Positions 44,209 to 54,330 are shown, counted from the stretch's first letter. The stretch is DNA of 64,000 bases from Bradyrhizobium sp. CIAT3101 (GCF_029714945.1 NZ_CP121634.1:2439001-2503000); one strand, 5' to 3'. Translations and numbers: made by a program. The notes: generated by a model from the sequence alone, not told the origin.

Positions 44209-44236
44209 TGTCGTTTGGTGCCGGCCCCGTTCGACT
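44209..44236 (+). promoter_or_regulatory. ECF42-type promoter of the second DGPF gene
   Basis: TGTCGT (44209-44214), 17 bp, then CGACT (44232-44236), 37 nt before the ATG. The spacing to the gene and the inner GGCCCCGTT segment match the first copy, so the duplication included the promoter. Confidence 0.65.
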
Positions 44237-44272
44237 GGTGTCGGTCATCCCCCAAACAACAGGAGTTGAGCG

Positions 44273-44623
44273 ATGCAATATCTGCTGCTGATCTACCGGA
44301 ACGAAAACTACATGACCGATATGAGCGCCACCGACCGTCAGAAGCTGGCGGGAGAATACGGTGCCTACACGCAGTCGATCATCCAGAGCGGCCATTTCAA
44401 GGCCGGCGACGGACTGCAGCCGACGACGACGGCGACCACGGTGCGCGTGCGCGACGGCAAGACCATGACCACCGACGGTCCGTTCGCGGAAACGCGCGAG
44501 CAGCTCGGCGGCTACTATCTGGTCGAAGCCAAGGACCTCGACGACGCCGTTGCGCTCGCCGCGCGCATCCCCGAGGCCAAGCGCGGATCGATCGAGGTCA
44601 GGCCGGTCATGATCTACAAGTGA
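44273..44623 (+). CDS. DGPF-domain (YciI-like) protein, copy 2
   Basis: This is a 116-aa protein almost identical in layout to copy 1 (same first 11 residues, same [19 protein letters not shown] segment and C-terminus) with changes mainly at residues 12-30. Its stop codon overlaps the GTG start of the sigma factor (GTGA), so sigma-factor translation is coupled to this gene. The two copies may act as hetero-oligomers or be a recent duplication. Confidence 0.9.
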   Translation: MQYLLLIYRNENYMTDMSATDRQKLAGEYGAYTQSIIQSGHFKAGDGLQPTTTATTVRVRDGKTMTTDGPFAETREQLGGYYLVEAKDLDDAVALAARIPEAKRGSIEVRPVMIYK

Positions 44624-45855
44624 TCGCACCAGCCGACATCGACAGGATCTTCCGCGACGAGGCGGGGCGGGCGCTCGCCACCCTGATCCGCCTCGTCGGT
44701 GATTTCGACCTGGCCGAGGATGCGCTCCAGGACGCATTCGCGGTCGCGCTGGAGCGCTGGGCGGCAGGCGAGGTCCCCGGCAATCCACGCGCCTGGCTGG
44801 TCAATGTCGGCCGCAACAAGGCGATCGACCGCGTGCGTCGCCAGGCCGCCTTCCGCGGCAAGCAGCGGGCGCTCCTGCACGAGCTCGAGCTCAACGCAGA
44901 CACGCCGGCCGAACCCACGGCGATGCTCGACGACGATATGCTGCGGCTGATCTTCACCTGCTGTCATCCGGCGTTCGCGCCGGAAGTGCAGGTCGCGCTG
45001 ACGCTGCGCACGGTCTGCGGCCTCTCCACCGCGCAGGTCGCGCGCGCCTTCCTCGTCGGTGAGGACGCGATGGCGCAGCGCCTCGTGCGCGCCAAGCAGA
45101 AGATCAGGCTCGCCGGCATTCCCTATGAAGTGCCCGAGCGCGATGCGCTGGCAGCGCGGCTCGACGGCGTGCTCGCCGTCATCTATCTCGTCTTCACCGA
45201 GGGCTATGTCGCAACCTCCGGCGCCGACCTGATGCGGCCCGACCTTGCGGTCGAGGCGATCAGGCTCGGCCGTTTGCTCGACCGGCTGATGCCCGACCGC
45301 GCGGGGATCAAAGGGCTGCTGGCGCTGATGCTGCTCCACGACGCGCGCCGCGCCGGTCGCGAGACCGCGGCCGGCGACATCGTTCTGCTGGAAGAGCAGG
45401 ACCGCTCGCTCTGGGATCGCGCGCAGATCGAGGAGGGGCTGCATCTCGTCGATGACGCGCTGCGCGTGCCGGGCCGGCTGCAGCCTTATGCGGTGCAGGC
45501 CGCGATCGCCGCGCTGCATGCCCGCGCCCCGAGTTTTGAGGCGACCGATTGGCCGCAGATCGCTGGGCTCTACGAAGTGCTGCTGCGCATCAGCCCGTCT
45601 CCGGTGATCGAGCTCAACCATGCCGCCGCGATCTCGATGGTCGACGGCCCGGCGCGCGCGCTCGATCTCGTCGACGCGATCACCGCGCGCGGCGGGCTGG
45701 ACGGATATGAGATGTTGCCGGCTGTGCGTGCCGATCTGTTGCGGCGGCTCGACCGCAAGGACGACGCGCGCGAGGCCTATCGCGTGGCGACGGAGGCGAC
45801 GCAGCTCGCGCCGTTGCGGCGGCTCTATGCGCGGCGCGTGCGGGAGCTCGACTAG
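44620..45855 (+). CDS. ECF42-type RNA polymerase sigma factor
   Basis: This is an extracytoplasmic-function sigma factor of 411 aa, much longer than usual ECFs (about 190). Sigma region 2 shows [20 protein letters not shown] and [21 protein letters not shown]; region 4 is in [23 protein letters not shown] long C-terminal extension (about 180-411) has [12 protein letters not shown] and [12 protein letters not shown], typical of the ECF42 group (TPR-like helices). No anti-sigma gene is present; the extension is thought to control activity. The GTG start overlaps the previous stop. It likely controls its own operon through the two promoters upstream. Confidence 0.9.
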   Translation: MIAPADIDRIFRDEAGRALATLIRLVGDFDLAEDALQDAFAVALERWAAGEVPGNPRAWLVNVGRNKAIDRVRRQAAFRGKQRALLHELELNADTPAEPTAMLDDDMLRLIFTCCHPAFAPEVQVALTLRTVCGLSTAQVARAFLVGEDAMAQRLVRAKQKIRLAGIPYEVPERDALAARLDGVLAVIYLVFTEGYVATSGADLMRPDLAVEAIRLGRLLDRLMPDRAGIKGLLALMLLHDARRAGRETAAGDIVLLEEQDRSLWDRAQIEEGLHLVDDALRVPGRLQPYAVQAAIAALHARAPSFEATDWPQIAGLYEVLLRISPSPVIELNHAAAISMVDGPARALDLVDAITARGGLDGYEMLPAVRADLLRRLDRKDDAREAYRVATEATQLAPLRRLYARRVRELD

Positions 45856-46874
45856 ATGCCGAGCGCGCTCTGATAGGCGAACAGCGCGGGCGCGCCGCCG
45901 GTGTGCAGGAAGATGACATCTTCGTCGTTGCGCCAACGCCCCTGGCGGATCATCGCAATCAGGCCGGCGAGCCCCTTGCCCGAATAGACGGGGTCGAGCA
46001 CGAGTGCCTCCGTTTGCCCTGCAAGCCGGATTGCTTCGATCGTCGCCTCGTGCGGCACGCCATAGGCCGGTCCGGCGTGACCGGCGACCACTTCGACCGT
46101 GGACTCGTCGAAGCCGACCTCCAGTAAATCCGCGGCTTGCCGCGCGAGGGCCACCACATCGGAGCGCACCCGCGCGGGCTCGGCGTCGATATCGATCCCG
46201 ACGATCCTCGTGTCCGGCATCGCCGCCGCCGCGCCGACGACGAGACCGGCCTGCGTGCCGGCGCTTCCGGTGCAATGCACGATCGCGGCCGGCTTGAAGC
46301 CCGACCGCGCCGCCTGCTGCTCGATTTCAGAGATCGTGGTGGCATAGGCGACAGCGCCGAGCGCATTCGAGACGCCGTAGGGCACGAAATAGGGCCTGCG
46401 CCCCTTCGCCTGGAGATCGTCGACGAGCGTGCGGATGGCCGCGTTGCGATCGCCGGTCCAGGGCACGTCGTGCAGCTGCGCGCCGAACAGCCGATTGAGA
46501 AAGGCGTTGCCCGAGGTCTCGTATTCCGGCGTCGGCGGCGCGAGCCGGCCGTGATAGACGGCGAGATGACAGGCGAGCCCAAGCTTTGCAGCAACAGCCG
46601 CGACCTGCCGCTGGCTGTTCGATTGCACGACGCCGCCCGAGACGATCGTATCGGCACCCTTTGAGACGGCATCGTGCAGGACGTAGTCGAGCTTGCGCAA
46701 CTTGTTGCCGCCGAAGCCGAGCCCGGTGGCGTCGTCGCGTTTGATCCACAGTCGCGGCCCGCCGAGATGGGCCGTCAGCCGCTTCATCGGTTCGAGCGGC
46801 GTGGGAAGATCGGCCAGCCCCAGGCGAGGAAAGGCTGCGAGTCGCTCAGTCAGTGGCTTGCGATCGATCTGCAT
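45852..46874 (-). CDS. D-cysteine desulfhydrase-like PLP enzyme
   Basis: This is a cytoplasmic fold-type II PLP enzyme of 340 aa, of the D-cysteine desulfhydrase/ACC deaminase family. The PLP lysine is Lys58 in [13 protein letters not shown]. The site that is Glu in ACC deaminases reads [11 protein letters not shown] (Ser), and the site that is Leu there is Thr in [12 protein letters not shown]. Both favour D-cysteine desulfhydrase (D-cysteine to pyruvate, H2S and ammonia) over ACC deaminase. The start drops 17 upstream codons. It is convergent with the sigma-factor gene, overlapping by 4 nt. Confidence 0.88.
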   Translation of the reverse strand: MQIDRKPLTERLAAFPRLGLADLPTPLEPMKRLTAHLGGPRLWIKRDDATGLGFGGNKLRKLDYVLHDAVSKGADTIVSGGVVQSNSQRQVAAVAAKLGLACHLAVYHGRLAPPTPEYETSGNAFLNRLFGAQLHDVPWTGDRNAAIRTLVDDLQAKGRRPYFVPYGVSNALGAVAYATTISEIEQQAARSGFKPAAIVHCTGSAGTQAGLVVGAAAAMPDTRIVGIDIDAEPARVRSDVVALARQAADLLEVGFDESTVEVVAGHAGPAYGVPHEATIEAIRLAGQTEALVLDPVYSGKGLAGLIAMIRQGRWRNDEDVIFLHTGGAPALFAYQSALGI

Positions 46875-46922
46875 CGTATCGTTCGTCCTGCTTGCGTCTG
46901 ATCGCCGGACAATAGCCCGACG

Positions 46923-46948
46923 CACGCAATCGCAGCGACGATTGCGTG
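46923..46948. terminator. Hairpin between amidase and D-cysteine desulfhydrase genes
   Basis: A perfect 10-bp stem, CACGCAATCG with CGATTGCGTG around a 6-nt loop, lies 43 nt past the amidase stop on the minus strand. There is no T-run. Confidence 0.5.
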
Positions 46949-46990
46949 ATCACATTCGAGCGAACAGCGCGGGATTATTTTATCGAGGCG

Positions 46991-47854
46991 TCACTTCGAC
47001 GCGACTTCAGTCCCATCGGCAGGCAGGCTCGCCAGCAGCGCCTGCAAGGTCGACAGCGTCGAGTGATCGGCAACACCATCCAGTCGCGCCGGGCGGAAGT
47101 GGCGCTGGAATGCCGTGATGACCTCCATCGTCGCTGCGTCGTATTTGCCGGTCAGCGGCACGCCATAGCCATAGCGCGCCAGCGCCTGCTGCAGGCTCAG
47201 CACCTCGTCGCTGATGGTGCCGAGCATCAGCGTTTCGCCGCGCACGACCGGCGCCGGCGTCACCCAGTGACCGACGCCGGAATTGGCCAGCGAATGCCAG
47301 GGAAATTTTTCGCCGGGATCCTTCTTGCGCGCGGGCGCGACGTCGGAATGGCCGAGCACGCGTTGCGGCGTCACCTTGCGACGAAGCATGATGCCGCGGC
47401 ACAGCGCGATCACGGCGGCGATCTGGCGCAGCGGATATTCCGGATAGCCCCAATCGTGGCCGCGATTGATGATCTCGATCCCGATCGAGCAGGAATTGAT
47501 GTCGTCCTCGCCGGCCCAGGACGAGACGCCGGCGTGCCAGGCACGCCGCGCTTCGGGGACGCACTGCACGATGCGGCCGTCTTCGAGCACGACATAATGC
47601 GCCGACACCTCGGTGCCCGCCGTGCACAGTCGCGCCAGCGCGCCCTCGACGTCGGGCATGCCGGTGTAGTGCAGCAGGATCATGTCGGGCTGCCGTCCCT
47701 TGTTGCGTTCGCCATGATTGGGCGAGGGGATGATGTCGGAGACGATCGACGAATCCGGATCGAACGTCCGCATGTTCGCCGCGGCCTTGGGAACCGGGAG
47801 AACGCGCTGACGCTTCGAATCAGTTCCAGATGGCGTGGACGGACCGGACGACAT
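46991..47854 (-). CDS. AmiD-like N-acetylmuramoyl-L-alanine amidase
   Basis: This is a zinc amidase of 287 aa that should cut the bond between muramic acid and L-Ala. The Amidase_2 domain has the first His in LLHYTGMPD, then GIEIINRGHDWGYPEY, and the remaining ligands in VLGHSDVAPARKKDPG. A peptidoglycan-binding domain (about 205-275) includes LQQALARYGYGVPLTGKYD. No signal peptide is visible from ATG 47854 or from TTG 47887, so it may work in the cytoplasm like AmpD, in cell-wall recycling. It is divergent from the dcw cluster. Confidence 0.88.
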   Translation of the reverse strand: MSSGPSTPSGTDSKRQRVLPVPKAAANMRTFDPDSSIVSDIIPSPNHGERNKGRQPDMILLHYTGMPDVEGALARLCTAGTEVSAHYVVLEDGRIVQCVPEARRAWHAGVSSWAGEDDINSCSIGIEIINRGHDWGYPEYPLRQIAAVIALCRGIMLRRKVTPQRVLGHSDVAPARKKDPGEKFPWHSLANSGVGHWVTPAPVVRGETLMLGTISDEVLSLQQALARYGYGVPLTGKYDAATMEVITAFQRHFRPARLDGVADHSTLSTLQALLASLPADGTEVASK

Positions 47855-47896
47855 AACCAACTCAGGTCGGACAGGATAATGGGCCAAGCCCTTCTC

Positions 47897-47912
47897 TTTA
47901 CTATTTCTTTAC
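47897..47912. promoter_or_regulatory. TTTAC-N6-TTTAC direct repeat, left of the dcw cluster
   Basis: TTTAC at 47897-47901 and 47908-47912 with 6 bp between, in the gap between the amidase and rsmH. The same spacing and bases occur at 63919-63934. The layout resembles a CtrA-type box (TTAA-N7-TTAA) but is degenerate. Confidence 0.35.
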
Positions 47913-48285
47913 TGTCCGGTCCGCGCAATCACGCGATGCGGTTAACGGGTGCATTTTGGCGCATGTGTGTGGATGACGCATCACCGATGGGTCGCCTTTT
48001 CGACTTGTAATGAGCCGATCAACGCTTTCTTAACGCTAAGGGCCGTTACTGAGGGGTGAAGAGCCGACCCGCGTCCGGAGGCGGCCAGAAGCGATTTTGG
48101 CTCGAAATCCCATGGCTGCCCGACATATTCCACTGGGATCACCGGGCTTGCCGCCCGGGACGACCGGGCCCGGCACGCATGTTGGACTGGGGCTTTGTCG
48201 TGGAACCGCCGCGACGCGGAATTATTCGAGGCGTGATGGGCTGCTTCGCCCCATATTTTACCTGCGCGCACGGCAGGTGCGACGC
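47913..48285 (+). other. Long leader region of rsmH, no mraZ
   Basis: This 373-nt stretch upstream of rsmH contains no supported gene. A mraZ gene, often the first gene of dcw clusters, would need about 150 codons and is not there. GC-rich inverted segments occur near 48150-48180. The dcw promoter is presumably here, but no clear -35/-10 pair was found. Confidence 0.5.
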
Positions 48286-49275
48286 ATGAGTGACGCGCCG
48301 CACATTCCCGTGCTTGGCCGCGAGGCGGTCGAGCATCTCGCGCCGCGCGAGGGCGGCATCTATATCGATGCCACCTTCGGCGCCGGCGGCTATAGCCGCG
48401 CCATTCTCGATGTGCCGGGAACCCGCGTCATCGCGATCGATCGCGACCGCACCGCGATCGCCGGCGGTGCCGAGCTGGTCGCGCATGCCGCGGGCCGGCT
48501 GACGCTGGTCGAAGACCGATTCTCGAATCTTGCCGAGGTCTGCGCGGCGCAAGACGTCGACGCGGTCGACGGCGTCGTGATGGATGTCGGGGTGTCCTCG
48601 ATGCAACTCGACCAGGCCGGTCGCGGCTTCTCGTTCCGCCTCGACGGTCCGCTCGACATGCGCATGGGGCAGGTCGGCCCGACGGCTGCTGACGTCGTCG
48701 CGCGCGCCTCGGAAAGCGATCTCGCCGACATCATCTATCTCTTCGGCGAGGAGCGGCATTCGCGCCGCGTTGCTCGCGCCATCGTGGCTGACCGACAGGA
48801 GACGCCGTTCACCACCACGCGCGCGCTCGCCGATCTCGTCGGCCGGGTGGTGCGCTCGAAGCCCGGCGACATTCATCCGGCAACGCGGACGTTCCAGGCA
48901 CTGCGCATCTTCGTCAATGAAGAGCTCGAGGAGCTTCAGACCGCGCTCGCGGCGGCCGAGCGCGTGCTCAAGCCCGGCGGCCGTCTGGTGGTGGTCTCGT
49001 TCCACTCGCTGGAAGATCGCATCGTCAAGAATTTCCTGAGCCTGCGCGCCAAGACCGGCGGCGGCTCGCGGCATCTGCCGGAAGTGGCGCAAGGCGCGCC
49101 GAGCTTCCAGCTCTTGACGCGCCGCCCGGTGATCGCCGGCGAGGCGGAGGTTGCGCACAATCCGCGCGCCCGTTCCGCAAAGTTGCGCGCCGCCGAGCGC
49201 ACCTCGGCGCCGGCGCACGACGATTCAGAGCCGTCGTCCTGGCCGAAGCTTTCCGACGTGATGAGGGGGGGCTAG
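48286..49275 (+). CDS. rsmH: 16S rRNA m4C1402 methyltransferase
   Basis: This is a cytoplasmic methyltransferase (MraW) of 329 aa. It methylates N4 of C1402 in 16S rRNA with SAM. The N-terminus [36 protein letters not shown] carries the SAM motif. [27 protein letters not shown] and [16 protein letters not shown] are family hallmarks. ATG 48286 follows AGGTG; the frame's upstream extension is not conserved. First gene of the dcw cluster here. Confidence 0.96.
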   Translation: MSDAPHIPVLGREAVEHLAPREGGIYIDATFGAGGYSRAILDVPGTRVIAIDRDRTAIAGGAELVAHAAGRLTLVEDRFSNLAEVCAAQDVDAVDGVVMDVGVSSMQLDQAGRGFSFRLDGPLDMRMGQVGPTAADVVARASESDLADIIYLFGEERHSRRVARAIVADRQETPFTTTRALADLVGRVVRSKPGDIHPATRTFQALRIFVNEELEELQTALAAAERVLKPGGRLVVVSFHSLEDRIVKNFLSLRAKTGGGSRHLPEVAQGAPSFQLLTRRPVIAGEAEVAHNPRARSAKLRAAERTSAPAHDDSEPSSWPKLSDVMRGG

Positions 49276-49278
49276 CAC

Positions 49279-49671
49279 ATGCGCTTCATCCACCTGCTCG
49301 TCATCGGCGCCCTGATCTTCGCGGCCGCCTATGTCTACCGGATCAAGATGGACTCCACCGCCCGCACCGAGAAGGTGCTGCGGCTGCACGCGGAGATCCG
49401 CGAGCAGCGCGACGCGATCGCGCAGCTGCGCTCCGAATGGGCCAAGCTCGATGCGCCCTTGCGCCTGCAGGGCCTCGTCGAGCGCCATCTGCCGCTGAAG
49501 CCGGTCAACGGTACACAATATGACTCGCTGAAGAATCTGCCGGAGCGTCCGCCGCGGATGTTCCGGCCGGGCGAGCCCGATCCGATCGGCGCCATGCTCA
49601 ACACCATCGAAGCCGCGAGCGACCCTGACACCGTGACGGGCTCCGTGCCTCAGCCCGAGGACAAGCAATGA
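49279..49671 (+). CDS. ftsL: FtsL-like division protein
   Basis: This is a small bitopic membrane protein of 130 aa. A short N-terminus and one TM helix (about 4-19) precede a coiled-coil segment (about 29-60, LRLHAEIREQRDAIAQLRSEWAKL), then a variable C-terminus. Sequence identity to FtsL is always low; position between rsmH and ftsI, size and topology support the call. It would join FtsB and FtsQ at the septum. Its stop overlaps the ftsI start (ATGA). Confidence 0.85.
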   Translation: MRFIHLLVIGALIFAAAYVYRIKMDSTARTEKVLRLHAEIREQRDAIAQLRSEWAKLDAPLRLQGLVERHLPLKPVNGTQYDSLKNLPERPPRMFRPGEPDPIGAMLNTIEAASDPDTVTGSVPQPEDKQ

Positions 49672-51416
49672 GCGCTGCGACTCCGGCCAAACCCAAGCCG
49701 ACTGAACCCTGGCGGCAGCGTCTGATCCGCAGCCTGCTCTACGGGCGCAATGTCGACCGCGCCGCGAAGGCCCGCGCGCGCGTGGGGCTCGCAATGGTCG
49801 CCTTTTCCCTGGTCTATGCCCTGATCGGAAGCCGGCTCGTGATGTTCGCGATCGGCGCCGACGCTCATAGCGCGCGGCGGGCTGCCTCGCAGGAAGTGGT
49901 CGCGACTGCGCGGCCCGACATCGTCGATCGTAACGGCGCGATCCTTGCGACCGACGTCAAGGCGGCCAGCATGTTCGGCGAGCCGCGCCGCATCATCGAC
50001 AAGGACGAGGCGATCGAGCTGTTGACCGCCACCGTGCCCGACCTCGATGAAGCCGAGGTGCGGGAGCGCCTGAAGACGCGAAAGGGCTTCGTCTGGCTGA
50101 AGCGAGAGATCACGGCGAAGCAGCAGCAGGACATCCACAAGCTCGGCCTTCCCGGCATCGGCTTCCTGCGCGAAAACAAGCGTGTCTATCCGACCGGCAA
50201 CGAGGTCGCCCACCTCATCGGTCTGGTCAACATCGACAATCAGGGCATCGCCGGCATGGAGAAGTGGCTCGATAACCAAGGGCTCGCCGATCTCCACCGT
50301 GCAGGCTTTGCCACCGACCGCCTGCAGAAGCCGATCGAGCTGTCGGTCGATCTGCGCGTCGAGCACGCGCTGCGCGACGAGCTGTTGAAGGCCAAGGAGA
50401 AGTTCCACACCAAGGCGGCCTCCGGGCTTGTCACCAACGTCAACACCGGCGAAATCATCGCGATGGTCTCGGTGCCGGATTTCGATCCGAACAATCCGAA
50501 GGAAGCCCACGACCCGGACCGCATCAATCGCTTGACCACCGGCGTCTACGAGATGGGCTCGACCTTCAAGGCGTTCACGCTCGCGATGGCGCTCGACACC
50601 GGCAAGTACGGTCTCGACTCGCTGTGGGACGCGCGCGGGCCGCTGCACTACGGCAAGTTCGCGATCCATGACGACGAGCCGAAGGGCCGCTTCCTGACCA
50701 TGAAAGAGGTCTTCACCTTCTCCTCCAACGTCGGCGCGGCGCGCATCGCGCTGTCGCAGGGCGTGGAGGCGCACAAGGCGTTCCTGCGCAAGATGGGGCA
50801 GATGGAGCGGCTGCGCACCGAACTGCCGGAGAGCGCCTCGCCGATCCTGCCGCGGCGCTGGAGCGATTTGAACACCATCACCATCTCGTTCGGCCACGGC
50901 ATGGCTGTCGCGCCGTTGCAGGCCGTGATGGGCGTCAGCGCCCTCGCCAACGGCGGCCTTTTGATTCCGCCGACCTTCCTCAAGCGCACCGAAGAGGAGG
51001 CGCGGGCGGTCGCAAAGCGCGTGATCAAGCCCGAGACCTCGGACAAGATGCGCTTCCTGATGCGGCTGAACGCAGAGATCGGCACCGCCAAGCGAGCGAA
51101 TGTTCCCGGCTACTACATCGGCGGCAAGACCGGCACCGCGGAAAAGGTGGTCAACGGCCGCTATGCCAAGAAGAAGGTGCTGACCGCGTTCACTGCGATC
51201 CTCCCGGCGGACAAGCCGAAATACCAGCTACTGATCATGCTCGACGAGCCGCAGCCCCTGAAGGAAACCTACGGCTTCATCACGTCGGGCTGGAACGCCG
51301 TTCCGACCGCCGGCAACGTCATTAGCCGGATCGGGCCACTGCTCGGCATCGAGCCCCGCTACGACCTGCCGCCTGCGGACCGCCTTATTCTTGCAGCATC
51401 CAGGACAACCCAGTAA
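49668..51416 (+). CDS. ftsI: Septal peptidoglycan transpeptidase PBP3
   Basis: This is an inner-membrane class B penicillin-binding protein of 582 aa. A single TM helix (about 40-61) is followed by the pedestal domain starting at ARPDIVDRNGAILATDV. The transpeptidase motifs are GSTFK (Ser298), SSN (352-354) and KTGT (487-490). It cross-links septal wall with FtsW as its glycosyltransferase partner. A 4-nt overlap couples it to ftsL. Confidence 0.96.
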   Translation: MSAATPAKPKPTEPWRQRLIRSLLYGRNVDRAAKARARVGLAMVAFSLVYALIGSRLVMFAIGADAHSARRAASQEVVATARPDIVDRNGAILATDVKAASMFGEPRRIIDKDEAIELLTATVPDLDEAEVRERLKTRKGFVWLKREITAKQQQDIHKLGLPGIGFLRENKRVYPTGNEVAHLIGLVNIDNQGIAGMEKWLDNQGLADLHRAGFATDRLQKPIELSVDLRVEHALRDELLKAKEKFHTKAASGLVTNVNTGEIIAMVSVPDFDPNNPKEAHDPDRINRLTTGVYEMGSTFKAFTLAMALDTGKYGLDSLWDARGPLHYGKFAIHDDEPKGRFLTMKEVFTFSSNVGAARIALSQGVEAHKAFLRKMGQMERLRTELPESASPILPRRWSDLNTITISFGHGMAVAPLQAVMGVSALANGGLLIPPTFLKRTEEEARAVAKRVIKPETSDKMRFLMRLNAEIGTAKRANVPGYYIGGKTGTAEKVVNGRYAKKKVLTAFTAILPADKPKYQLLIMLDEPQPLKETYGFITSGWNAVPTAGNVISRIGPLLGIEPRYDLPPADRLILAASRTTQ

Positions 51417-51496
51417 TCAATCGGGTAGGCCGTAGCCGCTGCTGAGTCGGGGATTTTCCTCAAGATTCGGCTTTTCGGCACGGTGACCGGAAGACC

Positions 51497-52954
51497 ATGA
51501 AGCTGCGTGACCTCTTAGGCAATGATGCCGCAATCGAGCCCGCTACCGCCGCGCTCGATGTGGGCGGCGTTGCGCTCGACAGCCGCGTGGTCAAGCCGGG
51601 CGATCTCTTCTTTGCGCTCGCCGGCAGCAAGACCGACGGCGCGCGGTTCGTCGATGCTGCGATTGCGGCCGGCGCGGTCGCCGTGGTCGGCGATCATGCG
51701 CCCGATGGCTGCAAGGTGCCGTTCGTCTCCGTCGCCAATCCGCGCCGCGCATTGGCGCTGGCTGCAGCAAGATTTTTCCCGGCCCAGCCCGCGACGATTG
51801 CGGCGGTGACCGGAACCAGCGGCAAGACCTCGGTGGCCGCATTCACGCGCCAGATCTGGGAGCGGCTGGGGCATGCCTCGGCCAGCATCGGCACCATCGG
51901 TCTCGTCTCGCCGAAACGCACCGTTTACGGTTCGCTGACGACGCCGGATCCGATCGCGCTGCACCGGCAGCTCGATGAGATCGCGCGCGAGGGCGTGACG
52001 CATCTCGCCTTCGAGGCGTCCTCGCACGGGCTCGACCAGTATCGGCTCGACGGCGTGCGCGTCTGCGCCGGCGGCTTCACCAATCTCTCGCGCGACCACA
52101 TGGATTATCATCCGACCGTCGCGCATTATCTCGCAGCAAAACTCCGGCTGTTCCGCGAGCTCGTGCCGCCCGGCGGCGCTGCGGTGATCTCGGCCGATCA
52201 TGATTGCTCGGCGGAAGCGATCGACGCGGCGACGAGGCGCGGCTTGCGCGTCATGGCGGTCGGCCGTCACGGCGACGGGGCCGGCGAGGGCATTCGCCTC
52301 ACCGATGTCGAGGTCGAGGGCTTCTCGCAAAAGCTTGCACTTGAACATCGCGGCAAGCGCCATGTGGTCCGGCTGCCGCTGGCCGGCGAATTCCAGATCG
52401 AGAATGCGCTGGTCTCGGCCGGCCTTGCCATCGGCACCGGCAGCGATGCGGCCGGTGTGTTTGCAAGCCTCGAACATCTCGAAGGCGCCAAGGGCCGGCT
52501 CGAGCGCGTCGGCGAGCGCAACGGCGCGCCAATCTTCGTCGACTATGCGCACAAGCCCGATGCACTGGCGAAAGCGTTGCAGGCGCTGCGGCCCTACGCC
52601 AGGCGCAGGCTGATCGTCGTGTTCGGCGCCGGCGGCGATCGCGATGCCGGCAAGCGGCCGATCATGGGCCAGATCGCGGCGGAGAATGCCGATCGCGTCA
52701 TCATCACCGACGACAATCCGCGCAGCGAGAAGCCGGAAGCCATTCGCGCCGCGATCCTCGCCACCGCAAAGGGCGCGCGCGAAATCGGCGACCGCGCAGC
52801 TGCGATCCGCGCGGCGATCGAGGACCTGGAAGATGGCGATGCGCTGCTCGTCGCCGGCAAGGGCCACGAGACCGGACAGATCGTGGGTGGCGAGGTCCTG
52901 CCGTTCAGTGATCACGAGGCGGTTGCCGCCGCATTAGCATCGAGGGTCGCATGA
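51497..52954 (+). CDS. murE: UDP-MurNAc-tripeptide synthetase
   Basis: This is a cytoplasmic Mur ligase of 485 aa. The P-loop is GTSGKTS (about 109-115). FEASSHGLDQYRLDGV and the DNPR motif (in TDDNPRSEK) mark use of meso-diaminopimelate, as in other Gram-negatives. It adds the third residue to UDP-MurNAc-L-Ala-D-Glu. The 80-nt gap from ftsI is the first non-overlapping junction; the stop overlaps murF (ATGA). Confidence 0.96.
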   Translation: MKLRDLLGNDAAIEPATAALDVGGVALDSRVVKPGDLFFALAGSKTDGARFVDAAIAAGAVAVVGDHAPDGCKVPFVSVANPRRALALAAARFFPAQPATIAAVTGTSGKTSVAAFTRQIWERLGHASASIGTIGLVSPKRTVYGSLTTPDPIALHRQLDEIAREGVTHLAFEASSHGLDQYRLDGVRVCAGGFTNLSRDHMDYHPTVAHYLAAKLRLFRELVPPGGAAVISADHDCSAEAIDAATRRGLRVMAVGRHGDGAGEGIRLTDVEVEGFSQKLALEHRGKRHVVRLPLAGEFQIENALVSAGLAIGTGSDAAGVFASLEHLEGAKGRLERVGERNGAPIFVDYAHKPDALAKALQALRPYARRRLIVVFGAGGDRDAGKRPIMGQIAAENADRVIITDDNPRSEKPEAIRAAILATAKGAREIGDRAAAIRAAIEDLEDGDALLVAGKGHETGQIVGGEVLPFSDHEAVAAALASRVA

Positions 52955-54330
52955 GCGCGCCACTATGGACGGTTGCCGAGGTGGCGCGTGCGCTTGGCGC
53001 GAGCGGATCGTTCCCGGATACGCCCATCGACTTCGTCACCCAGGACAGCCGCCTGGTGAAGCCGGGCAGCCTGTTCGTGGCGTTGAGCGGCACGCCGAGC
53101 GGCGGCTTCATCTCGGCCTTCGCCAGCGCGCGCGATGGCTGGGAGTTCGCCGACAAGGCGGAAGCGTCGGGCGCGGTCGCGATGATCGTGCCGCACGAGA
53201 TCGCGGGCGTTCGCATTCCGCAGATCGTCGTGAAGGACACGCTGATCGACGGCCTCTGGGGCCTCGCGCGTGCCGCACGCGCGCGCTTCAACGGTCCGGT
53301 GATCGGGCTCACCGGCAGTGCCGGCAAGACCAGCACCAAGGAGTTCCTGGCGGCCTATCCCAATGCCTATGCGAGCCCGTCGAGCTTCAACAATTTCTGG
53401 GGCGTGCCGCTGACGCTGTGCAATGCCCGGCCCGATGCCAGCCTCTGGGTCGTCGAGATGGGGATGAACCAGCGAGGTGAGATCGCGCGGCTCAGCGAAT
53501 TGACGCGGCCGACCGTCGCGCTCGTCGTCAATGTCCAGCCGGTGCATCTGGAAAAGCTCGGCTCGCTCGATGCGATCCGCCGCGAGAAGGTGTCGATCGC
53601 GCTCGGCCTGCCCTCGGACGGCGTGCTGGTGCTGCCGACCGGCATCAAGGCGCCGGACTGGAAGGGCAAGGTGGTGCGCTTCGGCGAGAAGGCCGAGGTG
53701 CACGAAGTCGCACACGCGCCGCACGGCGAGAGCTGGCAGGTCGTGGCCGCGATCGGCAAGAAGGAGATCGCCTTCAGCCTCACGCCGGGGGCGCCGCATC
53801 GCGTGCAGAATGCGCTCGCCGCGCTCGCCTCGGCTCACGCCGCCCATCTCGATGCCGCGACGCTCGCGATCAAGCTCGACCGCGTCGGCATCATGACCGG
53901 CCGCGGCGTCGAGCAGGCGGTCGGCGGCGTCACCGTGATCGACGACAGCTTCAACGGCAACCCGGCGAGCGTCGCTGCTGCGCTGCAAAGTCTGCAGGCG
54001 CGCAACATGACGGGCGGCCGCCGCATTGCGGTGCTCGGCGACATGCTGGAACTGGGCGACGACGCACCAAGCTACCACACCGCGCTGGCCACGCATCTCG
54101 ACGGCATCGACGGTATCTATTGCGTCGGGCCCTTGATGCGGCACCTCTATGACGCGCTTCCCGCCGGCAAAGGGCTCGGCTGGCATGACGATCCCGCGAC
54201 GCTGAAAGCCAGCGAGGTCGCGGGCCTGCTGAAGGCAGGCGATGTCGTGGTTGTCAAGGGCAGCAAGAAGATGTTCTGGGTCAACAAGTTTGTGCCGGGG
54301 CTAGTGGCCGCCTTGCAGGCAAAGGCGTAA
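52951..54330 (+). CDS. murF: UDP-MurNAc-pentapeptide synthetase
   Basis: This is a cytoplasmic Mur ligase of 459 aa that adds D-Ala-D-Ala. The P-loop is GSAGKTSTK (about 118-126), followed by ASPSSFNNFWGVPLTL, the MurF signature, and EMGMNQRGEI. The C-terminal domain has VIDDSFNGNPASVAAAL. It overlaps murE by 4 nt; 176 nt without a gene lie before mraY. Confidence 0.96.
   Translation: MSAPLWTVAEVARALGASGSFPDTPIDFVTQDSRLVKPGSLFVALSGTPSGGFISAFASARDGWEFADKAEASGAVAMIVPHEIAGVRIPQIVVKDTLIDGLWGLARAARARFNGPVIGLTGSAGKTSTKEFLAAYPNAYASPSSFNNFWGVPLTLCNARPDASLWVVEMGMNQRGEIARLSELTRPTVALVVNVQPVHLEKLGSLDAIRREKVSIALGLPSDGVLVLPTGIKAPDWKGKVVRFGEKAEVHEVAHAPHGESWQVVAAIGKKEIAFSLTPGAPHRVQNALAALASAHAAHLDAATLAIKLDRVGIMTGRGVEQAVGGVTVIDDSFNGNPASVAAALQSLQARNMTGGRRIAVLGDMLELGDDAPSYHTALATHLDGIDGIYCVGPLMRHLYDALPAGKGLGWHDDPATLKASEVAGLLKAGDVVVVKGSKKMFWVNKFVPGLVAALQAKA

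Noticed and set aside
45852..46874. Annotation as ACC deaminase
   Set aside because: The residues that define ACC deaminases at the two diagnostic positions are not present (Ser and Thr instead of Glu and Leu).
47855..48285. A mraZ gene before rsmH
   Set aside because: No frame of suitable length with MraZ features exists in this gap; the open frame there is only an upstream extension of rsmH.
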